Positions 1 through 7,027 are shown, counted from the stretch's first letter. The stretch: 10,985 bases of DNA from Thermoplasmatota archaeon (GCA_028716125.1 JAQUQK010000044.1:1-10985), one strand, 5' to 3'. Made by a program: numbers and translations. The notes: generated from the sequence alone by a model not told the origin.

Positions 1-196
1 TAAAGGCCAGCCGGGTCTGGTCTATGGACGCCAGGGTGGCTTCCGGCAGAGGCGTGCCGAACTGTTCAAAAGCAGCCAGACCGGCATAGGCCTCCTGCCA
101 CTGAATGGCGGCGCCGGACGCGTCAATCACTTTTACCGCTTCAGCCATAATGGAGGGCCCAATCCCATCGCCTTTTATCAATGTAACCGCGTGCAT
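1..196 (-). CDS. Isocitrate/isopropylmalate dehydrogenase family protein, N-terminal part (probably NAD-dependent isocitrate dehydrogenase)
   Basis: The reading frame starts at ATG 196-194 and runs off the left edge, giving about 65 residues. The N-terminus reads MHAVTLIKGDGIGPSIM, the nucleotide-binding start of the beta-decarboxylating dehydrogenase family (isocitrate, isopropylmalate and tartrate dehydrogenases). The following segment, AGLAAFEQFGTPLPEATLAS, looks most like short NAD-dependent isocitrate dehydrogenases, which convert isocitrate to 2-oxoglutarate in the cytoplasm. An in-frame TAA lies six codons upstream, so this ATG is the only good start; a nearby ATG at 200 is out of frame. 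A GAG a few bases upstream is a weak ribosome binding site. The gene lies beyond a 218-bp gap after hypF, has its own likely promoter, and is probably not part of the hydrogenase operon. LeuB cannot be excluded from this fragment. Confidence 0.8.
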   Translation of the reverse strand, partial: MHAVTLIKGDGIGPSIMAEAVKVIDASGAAIQWQEAYAGLAAFEQFGTPLPEATLASIDQTRLAF

Positions 197-225
197 GCAT
201 TTCTCAGGAAGTTATATAAAAGATT

Positions 226-255
226 ATTATAGGGCTTTAGGCAAGTTTTTAGCCA
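226..255 (-). promoter_or_regulatory. Likely sigma-70 promoter of the dehydrogenase gene
   Basis: On the minus strand there is a perfect TATAAT at 231-226. A weak -35 candidate (TGGCTA at 255-250) lies 18 bases upstream. Transcription would begin near 219, leaving a leader of about 23 bases before the ATG at 196. The -10 match is seen directly; the -35 matches only about half of the consensus. The position, just upstream of a gene separated from hypF by a gap, fits. Confidence 0.4.
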
Positions 256-295
256 GTTGCAGTGGTTAATAATGCTGTAGGATGTGTTGAAATAC

Positions 296-338
296 GAAGC
301 GCAGCGCTCGTGATGGCTGTTTAACAGTGATGCGCTTC
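296..338. repeat. Inverted repeat between hypF and the dehydrogenase gene
   Basis: GAAGCGCA at 296-303 is the exact reverse complement of TGCGCTTC at 331-338. A smaller dyad (CTGT...ACAG, 317-327) lies in the loop. It sits about 80-120 bases past the hypF stop, so it could be a transcript 3' end structure or a relic of an intergenic repeat. There is no T run directly after it on the minus strand, so I do not call it an intrinsic terminator. Confidence 0.35.
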
Positions 339-414
339 ACTATTGTGTAAGATCAGATACTAACCATTTTTACGGCTATTTAGCGAGAACTAATGGGCAG
401 TCGTTTTGCTATCT

Positions 415-2730
415 TCAAATACTCCGAGCTGCCGCAATCACCGTTTGCCCTAATGCCAGCCCGCCGTCGTTCATAGGATAACGTTGCGGAGACAGCACGG
501 TTTTGCCGTGCTGCTGCAATTGCTGCGTCACCGCTTCCAGCAGCAGCCGGTTTTGAAATACGCCGCCGCTGAGAACGATGCTGTCGATGCCGGTTTGCCG
601 GCTGAATCCGTTCAAAAGCTCGACGGTCGCGGCAATCAGGCTATGGTGAATACGCGCGGCAATCCGTGCTTTATCGACACCCTGCTTAAGATCGGTCAGC
701 ACCGCTTGCCATAATCCTTGCCAGCTTAATATCGACAAGTCTTTGCAAGGGGCAGTCAACCAAGCTTGCGGGTAAGGCCGTTCGACTGCAAACAGCGGCG
801 TTGCCAGGATTTCCAGCGCAATCGCGGCCTGGCCTTCATAATGAACCTGTTCGCTGTGCAGGCCAAGTGCGGCGGCGAAGGCGTCGAACCAGCGTCCGCA
901 GGAGGTGCTGGACGGTGAATTGATGCTTTTGACAATCATCGTTTCCAGCATGGCGAGCGGTTTGCCGGCCAATAACGCCATGATGTCCAGATCGCCATAA
1001 TTCTGTTGCAGTGATTGCCAGTTAAAATAATGCCGCAGTTGCGCATAGGCATTACGCCATGGTTCGCGCATGGCCTGGGTGCCGCCGGGCAGGGCGATAG
1101 ACTGGAAATGAGCAAGCCGGGTGTAGCTCTTGTAATCGCCTAACAGAAATTCGCCACCCCATAGTGTCCCATCGTCACCCAGACCTAAGCCGTCGAAGAT
1201 GGCGGCCAATACCGGCGGCGTATGCAAGGCGATACCGTGTTCTGCCAGGCAGGCGGACAGGTGGGCGTGATGATGCTGCACTGGCACTAAAACCGCCTGT
1301 TCGGTTTCCGCCAACGTTTGTCCGTATTGTGTCGAAAAGAAATCTGGATGATTATCGACGGCGATGCGTTCAGGCCGGAAGCCATATAACTGCTTGTACA
1401 GAGCTATCGCGTTGCGATAATCGCATTGAACAGCAGCGTTTTCCAGGTCGCCGACATGCTGGGCAACGATAGCCTGGCCGTTTTTCAGCAAACAGAAACT
1501 GTTCTTAAGCTCCGCGCCCATCGCCAGGATATTATCAGCTTGCTCGAAACCGGGCGGCAACACCAGAGCTTCCGGGCTGTAACCGCGAGCCCGGCGCAGC
1601 AGGCGCATTTTACCTGCCATCTCCCGCAGTACCGAATCATCGAGGCGGTTGACGATAGCCCGGTCATGCAACAGCAGATAATCGGCAATATCGGCCAGCT
1701 TTTCCCGCGCCTCGTCGTTGTCCGTGCATTGCGGTTCGTCGCTGATATTGCCGGAAGTCAGTACGATAGGCGCAGCCAATTCCTGCAATAATAGTGTGTG
1801 CAACGGCGTATAAGGCAGCATGAAGCCAAGTTTGTCATCGTCCGGTGCGACGCCGGGCGCAACTTTTTCACCGTATGCTGACAGCAGCACAATCGGCGCG
1901 GCTTTGCCGTTCAGTGCGAGCGTTTCCTCCTCATCCAAGCGGGCGTAACGGGCAATCATGGTTACATCCTTAGCCATTAGCGCAAACGGTTTGGCATAAC
2001 GGCGCTTGCGCTCACGCAACCGGTCGACGGCGGCGGCATCCATCGCATTACAGGCCAGATGAAAACCACCCAGACCTTTAATAGCGATGATGTAACCTTG
2101 CCGGATCAAGTCTGCGGCTTGTTTAATCGGATCGGCGCAAGCCAATTGTTGACTGGAGTGATCTTCAAGCCAAACCTTAGGGCCGCATTCCGGGCAGCAA
2201 TTTGCCTGGGCGTGGAATCGGCGGTCGGCAGGGTTGTCATACTCCTGTCGGCATTGCCGGCACATCGCAAATTCCGCCATGCTGGTGTGGCAGCGGTCAT
2301 AAGGCACACGCCGGATAATCGATAGCCGCGGCCCGCAGTGCGTGCAATTGGTGAACGGATAGCGGTAACGGCGGTTGCCGGGATCGGTAATTTCGGCAAG
2401 ACACTCGCGGCAGGCGGCGGCATCAGCGGCGATAGGCGTCTCTGTGCCATCGTGCCGGCTGGCGATGATGCGGAATTCATCGCCCTGCGGCAGATCATCC
2501 AGTACATGCACCTCCAGGCTGTCCAGTCGGGCCAGCGGCGGCAGTTGCAATGGGATTTGCCGGATAAACGCATCAAGGTCTTCGCTGCCGCCGAAGGCAT
2601 GAATCATTACTCCCAAGCCGTCATTCCAGACTTCCCCGGTCAACCCGTGCTGCTTGGCGATGCGCCAGATCGTCGGCCTGAAGCCTACACCCTGAACAAT
2701 GCCGCGAACCCGAATCGCTCTGCCGGACAT
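415..2730 (-). CDS. hypF: HypF carbamoyltransferase, [NiFe] hydrogenase maturation
   Basis: HypF makes the carbamoyl-adenylate from carbamoyl phosphate and ATP and transfers the carbamoyl group to the C-terminal cysteine of HypE, the first step in making the CN ligands of the Ni-Fe site. The 771-residue protein is full length. In order it shows an acylphosphatase domain (VQGVGFRPT, residues 12-20), a double zinc-finger region from about residue 107 to 185 with repeated CxxC pairs, a YrdC-like domain (GGFHLACNA), and a Kae1-like C-terminal domain with HHHAHLSACLAEHG and GGVFQNRLL. No break is visible. The ATG at 2730-2728 shares its A with the TAA stop of the hypE remnant (TAATG) and has no good Shine-Dalgarno sequence, so hypF translation was probably coupled to hypE. 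With HypE destroyed here, this HypF has no local acceptor. Confidence 0.95.
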   Translation of the reverse strand: MSGRAIRVRGIVQGVGFRPTIWRIAKQHGLTGEVWNDGLGVMIHAFGGSEDLDAFIRQIPLQLPPLARLDSLEVHVLDDLPQGDEFRIIASRHDGTETPIAADAAACRECLAEITDPGNRRYRYPFTNCTHCGPRLSIIRRVPYDRCHTSMAEFAMCRQCRQEYDNPADRRFHAQANCCPECGPKVWLEDHSSQQLACADPIKQAADLIRQGYIIAIKGLGGFHLACNAMDAAAVDRLRERKRRYAKPFALMAKDVTMIARYARLDEEETLALNGKAAPIVLLSAYGEKVAPGVAPDDDKLGFMLPYTPLHTLLLQELAAPIVLTSGNISDEPQCTDNDEAREKLADIADYLLLHDRAIVNRLDDSVLREMAGKMRLLRRARGYSPEALVLPPGFEQADNILAMGAELKNSFCLLKNGQAIVAQHVGDLENAAVQCDYRNAIALYKQLYGFRPERIAVDNHPDFFSTQYGQTLAETEQAVLVPVQHHHAHLSACLAEHGIALHTPPVLAAIFDGLGLGDDGTLWGGEFLLGDYKSYTRLAHFQSIALPGGTQAMREPWRNAYAQLRHYFNWQSLQQNYGDLDIMALLAGKPLAMLETMIVKSINSPSSTSCGRWFDAFAAALGLHSEQVHYEGQAAIALEILATPLFAVERPYPQAWLTAPCKDLSILSWQGLWQAVLTDLKQGVDKARIAARIHHSLIAATVELLNGFSRQTGIDSIVLSGGVFQNRLLLEAVTQQLQQHGKTVLSPQRYPMNDGGLALGQTVIAAARSI

Positions 2731-2882
2731 TAACAGATGCGCGGCAATTGTTCGCCGACCGGCCAGTCGACGATGCGGTGGCTGCCAATGGTCATACGCA
2801 TTGCTATTACGCAGCCGCCGCCGTGGCTTAAATCGGCTTTGCCGGTTGCTAGATTTAGGGTTGATGTGTGGAGTTTATACAC
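2730..2882 (-). pseudogene. hypE: hypE remnant: N- and C-terminal ends fused by internal deletion
   Basis: HypE normally has about 330-350 residues and dehydrates the carbamoyl group on its C-terminal cysteine to a thiocyanate. Here about 50 codons remain. The frame contains LNLATGKADLSHGGG, the HypE N-terminus (family: D-x-SHGxGG), followed directly by VIAMRMTIGSHRIVDW and then GEQLPRIC and stop. That second part is the HypE C-terminus with its cyanation cysteine as last residue. The ATP-binding and catalytic middle is gone. The junction lies in CACGGCGGCGGCTGC near 2820, where short GGC repeats may have promoted the deletion. The possible start is GTG 2882-2880, without a ribosome binding site; the frame stays open upstream to a TGA at 2957-2955, and FGNPPIDP there may also be HypE-derived. 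The TAA stop overlaps the hypF ATG. I am confident about the two ends, and infer one in-frame deletion. Confidence 0.85.
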
Positions 2883-3004
2883 TGGATCGATTGGCGGATT
2901 ACCAAAGTGTCGCTCTTGCGACAGATTAAAACTATCCCGGAATTTTGAGAAAAATCAAATAAGTCTGCTTTCAAGTGTAGGCTACTCACCGCGTGCCCTA
3001 TGGA

Positions 3005-3397
3005 CTATTTAATCGTAACAATAGGATTAGGATAATGCATTATTTTGTTATCCACTGTAATCAAGGGCATGGATTCAACAGTTGCTTGAGCAATAAGCAA
3101 ACGATCAAAAGGGTCTTGATGATAACTTTCCAAATCGGCCAGGGCATAAATATGCTGTAACGTAATAGGCAAGAGCTTCAAGTCGTTATCTCGTTGTTGT
3201 GCCGCTCTCATTTCTTGCAACGGATTCTGCAAATTCAGCTTACCCAGTTTGCTTTTTATTTGTATTTCCCAAGGTGAAACATGACTTAGATGCAGTATGT
3301 TTTTATTGTCTTCGCACAGAGCCAAAACGTTGGCCGAAAGTTTTTCAGGTTACTGATTAAGCCATAGAAAAACGTGCGTATCCAGCAACAGATTCAT
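3005..3397 (-). pseudogene. VapC-like PIN-domain toxin, interrupted by an in-frame TAA
   Basis: PIN-domain toxins of type II systems are Mg-dependent ribonucleases, usually about 130 residues. The frame from ATG 3397-3395 has exactly 130 codons before its TAG. It starts MNLLLDTHVFLWLNQ, then has TAA at 3352-3350 (codon 16), then PEKLSANVLALCEDNKN in the same frame. PIN acidic residues are present: Asp6 in LLLDTH, Glu in SPWEIQIK, Asp in DPFDRLLIAQA and Asp in LITVDNKI. One base change (for example CAA to TAA) explains the break. Without the first 16 residues, and so Asp6, a restart product should be inactive. The start overlaps the antitoxin stop by ATGA, the usual operon form. The pair lies between hypB and the hypE remnant, where hyp genes would be expected. 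Confidence 0.8.
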
Positions 3398-3621
3398 GTT
3401 TCATCACCCAGCCAGAAACTCATTGGCAATTCATCGTCAAATGTTTCAGCGATAGTTATCTTGTCCCTGTATTGTCCAAAAACTCGTTTTTTAGTAACGG
3501 GAGTCGCCGCTTCATCTTACATAACAATAACTTTTGCTCGTGACGCATTGATATTGTCAGGCAGTTGTAAATGTATTTCGTGTGATTCTGTTATGGTCGC
3601 TTCTAATTCGATGGCTTGCAT
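3394..3621 (-). pseudogene. VapB-like antitoxin, interrupted by an in-frame TAA
   Basis: The frame from ATG 3621-3619 has 75 codons before TGA at 3396-3394. It reads MQAIELEATITESHEIHLQL, then reaches KVIVM, a TAA at 3519-3517 (codon 35), and then continues in the same frame to SFWLGDET and stop. The general form resembles small antitoxins partnered with PIN toxins: an N-terminal beta-type DNA-binding region, a KVIV(M/L) segment, and a C-terminal toxin-binding tail ending FWLG. The expected residue at the break is probably Tyr (TAT or TAC), so one base change suffices. AGAG upstream is a modest ribosome binding site. A possible promoter (TTGTTA, 17 bases, ATTAAA) lies upstream but is weak. 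The assignment to VapB rests on the partner and overall pattern. Confidence 0.7.
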
Positions 3622-3726
3622 GAGTTAATCTCTATTTAATCAATTAAGTCTGAACCTTAACAAGGTACGCGGTTAGAGGTTATTGACAATTGTTACCCTA
3701 GCCAAGATAGCACCGGCAAAAAACGA

Positions 3727-4548
3727 TCAAGCATAATCAATACGCTGCAATTCCAGCTCCGCCTTCAACCACCTCAGCCAATTCTCCATTCCTTCGCCTG
3801 TCTTGGCCGACAGCGACAAAATCTTGATGCGCGGATTGACCTGTTTAGCATACTGGATGCATTGCTCGCTGTCGAAATCCAGATACGGCAGCAGGTCGGT
3901 CTTGTTCAAAATCATTAAGTCGGCGGCATGAAACATGTCGGGGTATTTAATCGGCTTGTCCTCGCCTTCGGTGACCGACAGGATCACTACCTTATGCGCT
4001 TCGCCCAGGTCGAAAGCCGAAGGGCACACCAGGTTGCCGACGTTTTCGATAAATAACAGGCTATGGTTTTTCAGCTCCAGGCTTTCCAGCGCATGTCCGA
4101 CGCGGTGCGCATCCAGATGGCAGCCTTTGCCGGTATTGATTTGCACTGCCGGTACGCCGGTAGCGCGGATGCGCTCGGCGTCGCGCGCGGTTTGCTGATC
4201 GCCTTCAATCACCGCGATGCCGATATTATCTTTCAGCCGGACGATGGTTTCGGTCAGCAGCGTGGTTTTGCCGGAACCGGGGCTGGAGACCAGGTTTAAC
4301 GTCAGTATGCCGCGCTCGCCGAAATAGCGGCGGTTTTCGGTGGCATAACGGTTATTCTTGGCCAGAATATCCTGCTCGATTTGCACCATCCGCGCTTGGC
4401 TTAAACCGGGCGCATGGGCATGCGCGGCACCAAGTTCAGGGGCGTGATCATGTCCGTGATCATGAGAATGGTTATGATCATGAGGATGTTCATGCTCATG
4501 ATCGGGCGAGTGGGAATGGCCCTCGCCGCAGCCGCATACGCCACACAT
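3727..4548 (-). CDS. hypB: HypB GTPase, nickel insertion for hydrogenase
   Basis: HypB is the GTPase that, with HypA, delivers nickel to the HupL precursor after the Fe(CN)2CO group is in place. The protein has 273 residues. It begins MCGVCGCG, the CxxCGC-type high-affinity metal site, followed by a His-rich stretch with 14 histidines between residues 11 and 45 that can store nickel. The P-loop SPGSGKTT is at about 89-96. GDQQTARDAERI, the metal-site motif GKGCHLDAHRVGHAL and the guanine-binding NKTD follow. No damage is visible. A perfect GGAGGT ribosome binding site stands 7 bases before ATG 4548-4546, and the start overlaps the hypA stop (TAATG). A frame extending further upstream, to 4626, lies in hypA and lacks the conserved MCGVC start, so I rejected it. 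Confidence 0.96.
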   Translation of the reverse strand: MCGVCGCGEGHSHSPDHEHEHPHDHNHSHDHGHDHAPELGAAHAHAPGLSQARMVQIEQDILAKNNRYATENRRYFGERGILTLNLVSSPGSGKTTLLTETIVRLKDNIGIAVIEGDQQTARDAERIRATGVPAVQINTGKGCHLDAHRVGHALESLELKNHSLLFIENVGNLVCPSAFDLGEAHKVVILSVTEGEDKPIKYPDMFHAADLMILNKTDLLPYLDFDSEQCIQYAKQVNPRIKILSLSAKTGEGMENWLRWLKAELELQRIDYA

Positions 4549-4889
4549 TATTCTACCTCCAGTTCCTTGATTCGCATTTGATCGCCGCCGTTGACCTGTA
4601 ATTGATGGCTGCCGCAGTGCGGGCATAGATCGTATAATTGCTGTACAACCACATTACGGCCGCACGGCATACACCAGGCTTGGCCCGGTACTTCGATAAC
4701 TTCAAGGCGAGCCTGGTCAGCCAGCGAGCCTGGTATGACAATCTCGAAACTGAAACGTAGCGCCTCAACTTCGATACCGGCCAACGCGCCGATTTCCAGC
4801 CAAACGGTCTTGACTTTGCGGTATTGCTGAGCCTCCGCCTGTTGTTCCAATATCTGCAAAATGCTTTCGCATAGCGACAGTTCATGCAT
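4548..4889 (-). CDS. hypA: HypA nickel metallochaperone
   Basis: HypA binds nickel and hands it to the hydrogenase large subunit together with HypB. The protein has 113 residues, the usual length. The start at ATG 4889-4887 gives MHELSLCE, with the Met1-His2 nickel-binding start known in the family. A 20-residue longer form from 4949 would bury His2 and is only read-through of the upstream repeat. The zinc site is complete: Cys73 and Cys76 (CMPC), Cys89 and Cys92 (CPHC). The ribosome binding site (AGGG, 8 bases before the ATG) and the start codon itself lie inside a REP-like repeat copy shared with the sequence up to the hupK end. The gene is intact. Confidence 0.96.
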   Translation of the reverse strand: MHELSLCESILQILEQQAEAQQYRKVKTVWLEIGALAGIEVEALRFSFEIVIPGSLADQARLEVIEVPGQAWCMPCGRNVVVQQLYDLCPHCGSHQLQVNGGDQMRIKELEVE

Positions 4890-5019
4890 CGCAATCCCTG
4901 CTATGCACCCTTCGGGCCAGTGCAAATCCGCTCCCAGCGGATTTGTCATGCATGGCTATCCCTGCCATGCACCCTTCGAGCCAGTACTTGTTGTTCCAGA
5001 CAAATTTGTCATGCATGGG
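4882..5019. repeat. REP-like direct repeat, two copies plus a partial third, between hupK and hypA
   Basis: Three copies of TCATGCAT start at 4882, 4946 and 5009, giving a period of 63-64 bases. The first 40 bases of the two full units differ at only four positions. Each unit carries an inverted repeat. In the second it is a perfect 8-bp stem with a 7-base loop (TGCATGGC at 4949-4956 with GCCATGCA at 4964-4971); the first has one mismatch. The spacer of the first unit holds a separate perfect 10-bp hairpin (4923-4932 with 4936-4945, loop CCC). On the minus strand each full unit offers AGGGA followed by ATGCATGA. The array runs from the hupK stop (ACCCATGCATGA) to the hypA start, so it supplies both gene ends. 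It is probably one of a dispersed family. Confidence 0.75.
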
Positions 5020-6223
5020 TTTCTATCTCATTGCCGCTGTTCTTTAAGTGTAGCTCGTATTGTACGCAAGGGTCTACCGCGTTGATAAACAATTCCGCCT
5101 GTCGTTGCAGATCGTTTGGGTTTCCGGCTTTCAATTGTTTCAAGCCTTGCGCTACGATGCCTTCGGGATGAAAATTCCATTCGGTGGGCGCGATAATGCG
5201 ATAATGGTGCACCCGCCCCAGTCGTAATTCCAGTCTATGAATCAACAGGCCTCGCGCCGCCTGGACTTGGGCCAGGCCGATGCCGTTGCTGACGGCGTTA
5301 TATGGCGTTATATATTGGTAAAACTGTGCCGTTTTTTATTTGCGCTAAAAGTTGTCTTAATTGGCACGGTATCCTTGCGGTTTCAAGCAAGCGGCCCAGT
5401 ATGCGGACAATCAAGCCGTTTCCGTAACGGCCTGAAAGCTCGGCGATTAAAGGTTGCAACAATTGCCGGTTCAACAGCGTGGTTTCAAAGCAGCAGTTTT
5501 GCCAGTGCCGTGTCCGGCTGAAAGCCGTTAAATCTTCCCGTTGCAGTTGCAGGTTCAATGCATCCCTATCAAGCTCGGGCAGACAGGTAACATCGTTTTG
5601 CCCCATTGCCGTCCAATCCCGGCTATATAAATAGTTCAGCAAATTGGCTGGTAATGCATTATTTTGCCATAGCCAATCACGCAATTGTGCTTCGCTGGTT
5701 AACGCCTGAAAATCGGCAAGCCGACCGTTAAAAATCGAGGCGTCGATTAGCGCTTCTAATTCGTCGATCAGCCGCGTTAACTGCACGCCATCGATGACAA
5801 GACGGCTGTCGAGCTTGAACGCCTCGCCGTGCCAAAACAGGTGCTGCTTGCACAGCGCATCGAACTTAAGCAGCGCGGCCATGGCTTTTTTATCCGGGGC
5901 AAGATCTAAAAAGCCCGGCCAGTCAAGCAAAATACGCCAGGCGTGTTCGCGCAAGGTTTCCAGTTGCACCAGCATGTCCCTGGCCGTATCGAGGTTGGGT
6001 TCGTTCGCCATGCCCAGCGCCTCGCGGCAAGCCAGCAGGGCGGCATAGGCCTGGGCATTACCGCACAGTGCAAACAGCAGCGGAACGGTGTCGAGCACCT
6101 GTTCCGGGGTTTTGCCGAGTAAAACCCGCGCTACCGCTTCAGGCCGGCTGGATGCGATCTGTGCCGAGTTGCCCTGCCGGCGCTATGATACAGCTCGATA
6201 TGGATAGAACCAGCCGGCGTCAC
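5009..6223 (-). pseudogene. hupK: hupK, hydrogenase maturation scaffold-like protein, two frameshifts
   Basis: HupK is a HupL-like accessory protein of O2-exposed uptake hydrogenases, thought to act as a scaffold during active-site assembly. The start is probably GTG 6223-6221, directly after the hupJ stop (TGAGTG). It gives TPAGSIHIELYHSAG, after which the frame must shift between about 6168 and 6182 (one base missing) to continue NSAQIASSRPEAVARVLLGK. The main part then runs to LPIYNA. There a perfect 10-bp tandem duplication (5294-5303 and 5304-5313) throws the frame into a TAA at 5298. Removing one unit restores LPIYNAVSNGIGLAQVQAARG and the family end with APTEWNFHPEG and DPCV. Corrected length is about 401 residues. 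The last codons (ETHA and stop) come from the adjacent repeat. Confidence 0.85.
5294..5313. repeat. Perfect 10-bp tandem duplication in hupK
   Basis: GGCGTTATAT occurs twice head to tail at 5294-5303 and 5304-5313. Ten is not a multiple of three, so the duplication shifts the hupK frame. Deleting one unit exactly restores the expected protein across the site, so it is the mutation and not ancestral sequence. Confidence 0.9.
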
Positions 6224-6691
6224 TCAACGGTTTCCATTGCCGATTGCGCCGCGCAGCAAGTCCCGGCGGCTGACGCCACGCGGCGCGATTTCCGTCACTA
6301 AGCCTTGCAGCGCGGCTTGCGCCGCGGTGAGGGCTGCGGCCTGATTTTCGAACTGGAACATCGGCGAGAACAGCGGACAAAGCGCATAGATGCCCAATTG
6401 TGCTTCGCTACCCAGTGTGAATTCGAATACGCCATAGGGGAAGCGCTTTTCGATTTTTGTGCCTGGAGGTTGCTCGCGCCACCGGCTGTCCGCCCCCGGC
6501 AACAGCATTAAATTCATGAACCAGGGCGTAATCAATATGCCCAGCCAGTCTTTGTTGAAAGGGTTAAAGCCGACGGCCTGCACTGAAAGCCCGGCGTTCA
6601 CTACCGGTAAATCGCGCATGCGGTTAGCCAATATTTCATTGAATGTAGTTTCCAGCGTATGCCTGATCTGCTCGCTATTCTGCCACATCAT
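6224..6691 (-). CDS. hupJ: HupJ/HybE-family [NiFe] hydrogenase assembly chaperone
   Basis: The 155-residue protein belongs to the HybE/HupJ family, cytoplasmic helpers that act on hydrogenase precursors before export. It shows the family run LPVVNAGLSVQAVGFNPF (about residues 28-45), then LGILITPWFMNLMLLPG, and PYGVFEFTLG followed by LGIYALCPLFSPM. The length is usual and I see no break. It starts at the ATGATG pair (6691-6686), with an in-frame TAA six bases upstream, and has only a weak ribosome binding site. Its TGA stop is followed at once by the hupK GTG. It is separated from hupI by 111 bases holding a REP-like hairpin, the widest untranslated gap among the hup genes, so coupling to hupI is unlikely. 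Confidence 0.88.
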   Translation of the reverse strand: MMWQNSEQIRHTLETTFNEILANRMRDLPVVNAGLSVQAVGFNPFNKDWLGILITPWFMNLMLLPGADSRWREQPPGTKIEKRFPYGVFEFTLGSEAQLGIYALCPLFSPMFQFENQAAALTAAQAALQGLVTEIAPRGVSRRDLLRGAIGNGNR

Positions 6692-6746
6692 GACTTAGCA
6701 TAGCGCGTACACACTTGCGGCTCGATTTGACAGTGCCATCTCTGGC

Positions 6747-6767
6747 TTCCGGCAGTCTGTGCCGGGA
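6747..6767. repeat. REP-like hairpin between hupI and hupJ
   Basis: TTCCGGCA (6747-6754) pairs with TGCCGGGA (6760-6767) across a 5-base loop, with one G-T-type mismatch. Followed by TGACG, it resembles the common proteobacterial intergenic palindromes of the form CGTCATcCCGGCA...TGCCGGAA. It lies in the 111-bp gap between hupI and hupJ and could stabilise the upstream mRNA or lower hupJ expression. Confidence 0.5.
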
Positions 6768-6802
6768 TGACGAGTTGGGTGAATATCTGTGTAACAACAT
6801 AC

Positions 6803-7024
6803 TCAGTCGTTCAGCACCAAAAAATCCTGTTTTTTACCGTCGCACTCAGGACAGCTCCAGTGCTCCGGCAATTGCGAAAAAGCCGTGCCGGGCGGCATTT
6901 GCCAGACTTCATCGCCTATTGCCGGATCATACACATACCAGCAAATTTGGCACTCCAGGCGGGTATGTGCCGTCATAGTCGAGGCATCACCGCCGTAAGC
7001 TCCGGCAAAAAAGGAGTCGTTCAT
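6803..7024 (-). CDS. hupI: HupI rubredoxin
   Basis: HupI is a small iron protein of hup operons, with one Fe held by four cysteines. It is thought to protect or supply electrons during hydrogenase small-subunit maturation in air. The 73-residue protein has the rubredoxin pattern complete: Cys25 and Cys28 (CQIC) and Cys58 and Cys61 (CPEC), with WYVYDPAIGD after the first knuckle and the aromatic and PPGT residues in between. It carries the N-terminal extension of about 20 residues common in Hup rubredoxins; an internal Met at 17 is a possible but less likely start. The ribosome binding site AAGGTG stands 7 bases before the ATG and lies in a 10-bp tandem duplication that also contains the hupH stop. 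The gene is intact. Confidence 0.95.
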   Translation of the reverse strand: MNDSFFAGAYGGDASTMTAHTRLECQICWYVYDPAIGDEVWQMPPGTAFSQLPEHWSCPECDGKKQDFLVLND

Positions 7025-7027
7025 AAG

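Noticed and set aside
3622..3726. Terminator after hypB based on a TTTTTT run
   Set aside because: No GC-rich hairpin precedes the T run on the minus strand.
4549..4626. Longer hypB start giving 26 extra residues
   Set aside because: It overlaps hypA, while the start at 4548 has a perfect GGAGGT and the family MCGVCGCG N-terminus.
4890..4949. Longer hypA start giving 20 extra residues
   Set aside because: The added part is translation of the REP-like repeat and would bury the conserved Met-His start needed for nickel binding.
4882..5019. CRISPR array
   Set aside because: There are only two full units and a partial one, the conserved part is longer than a usual CRISPR repeat, the units carry four differences, and no cas gene is near.
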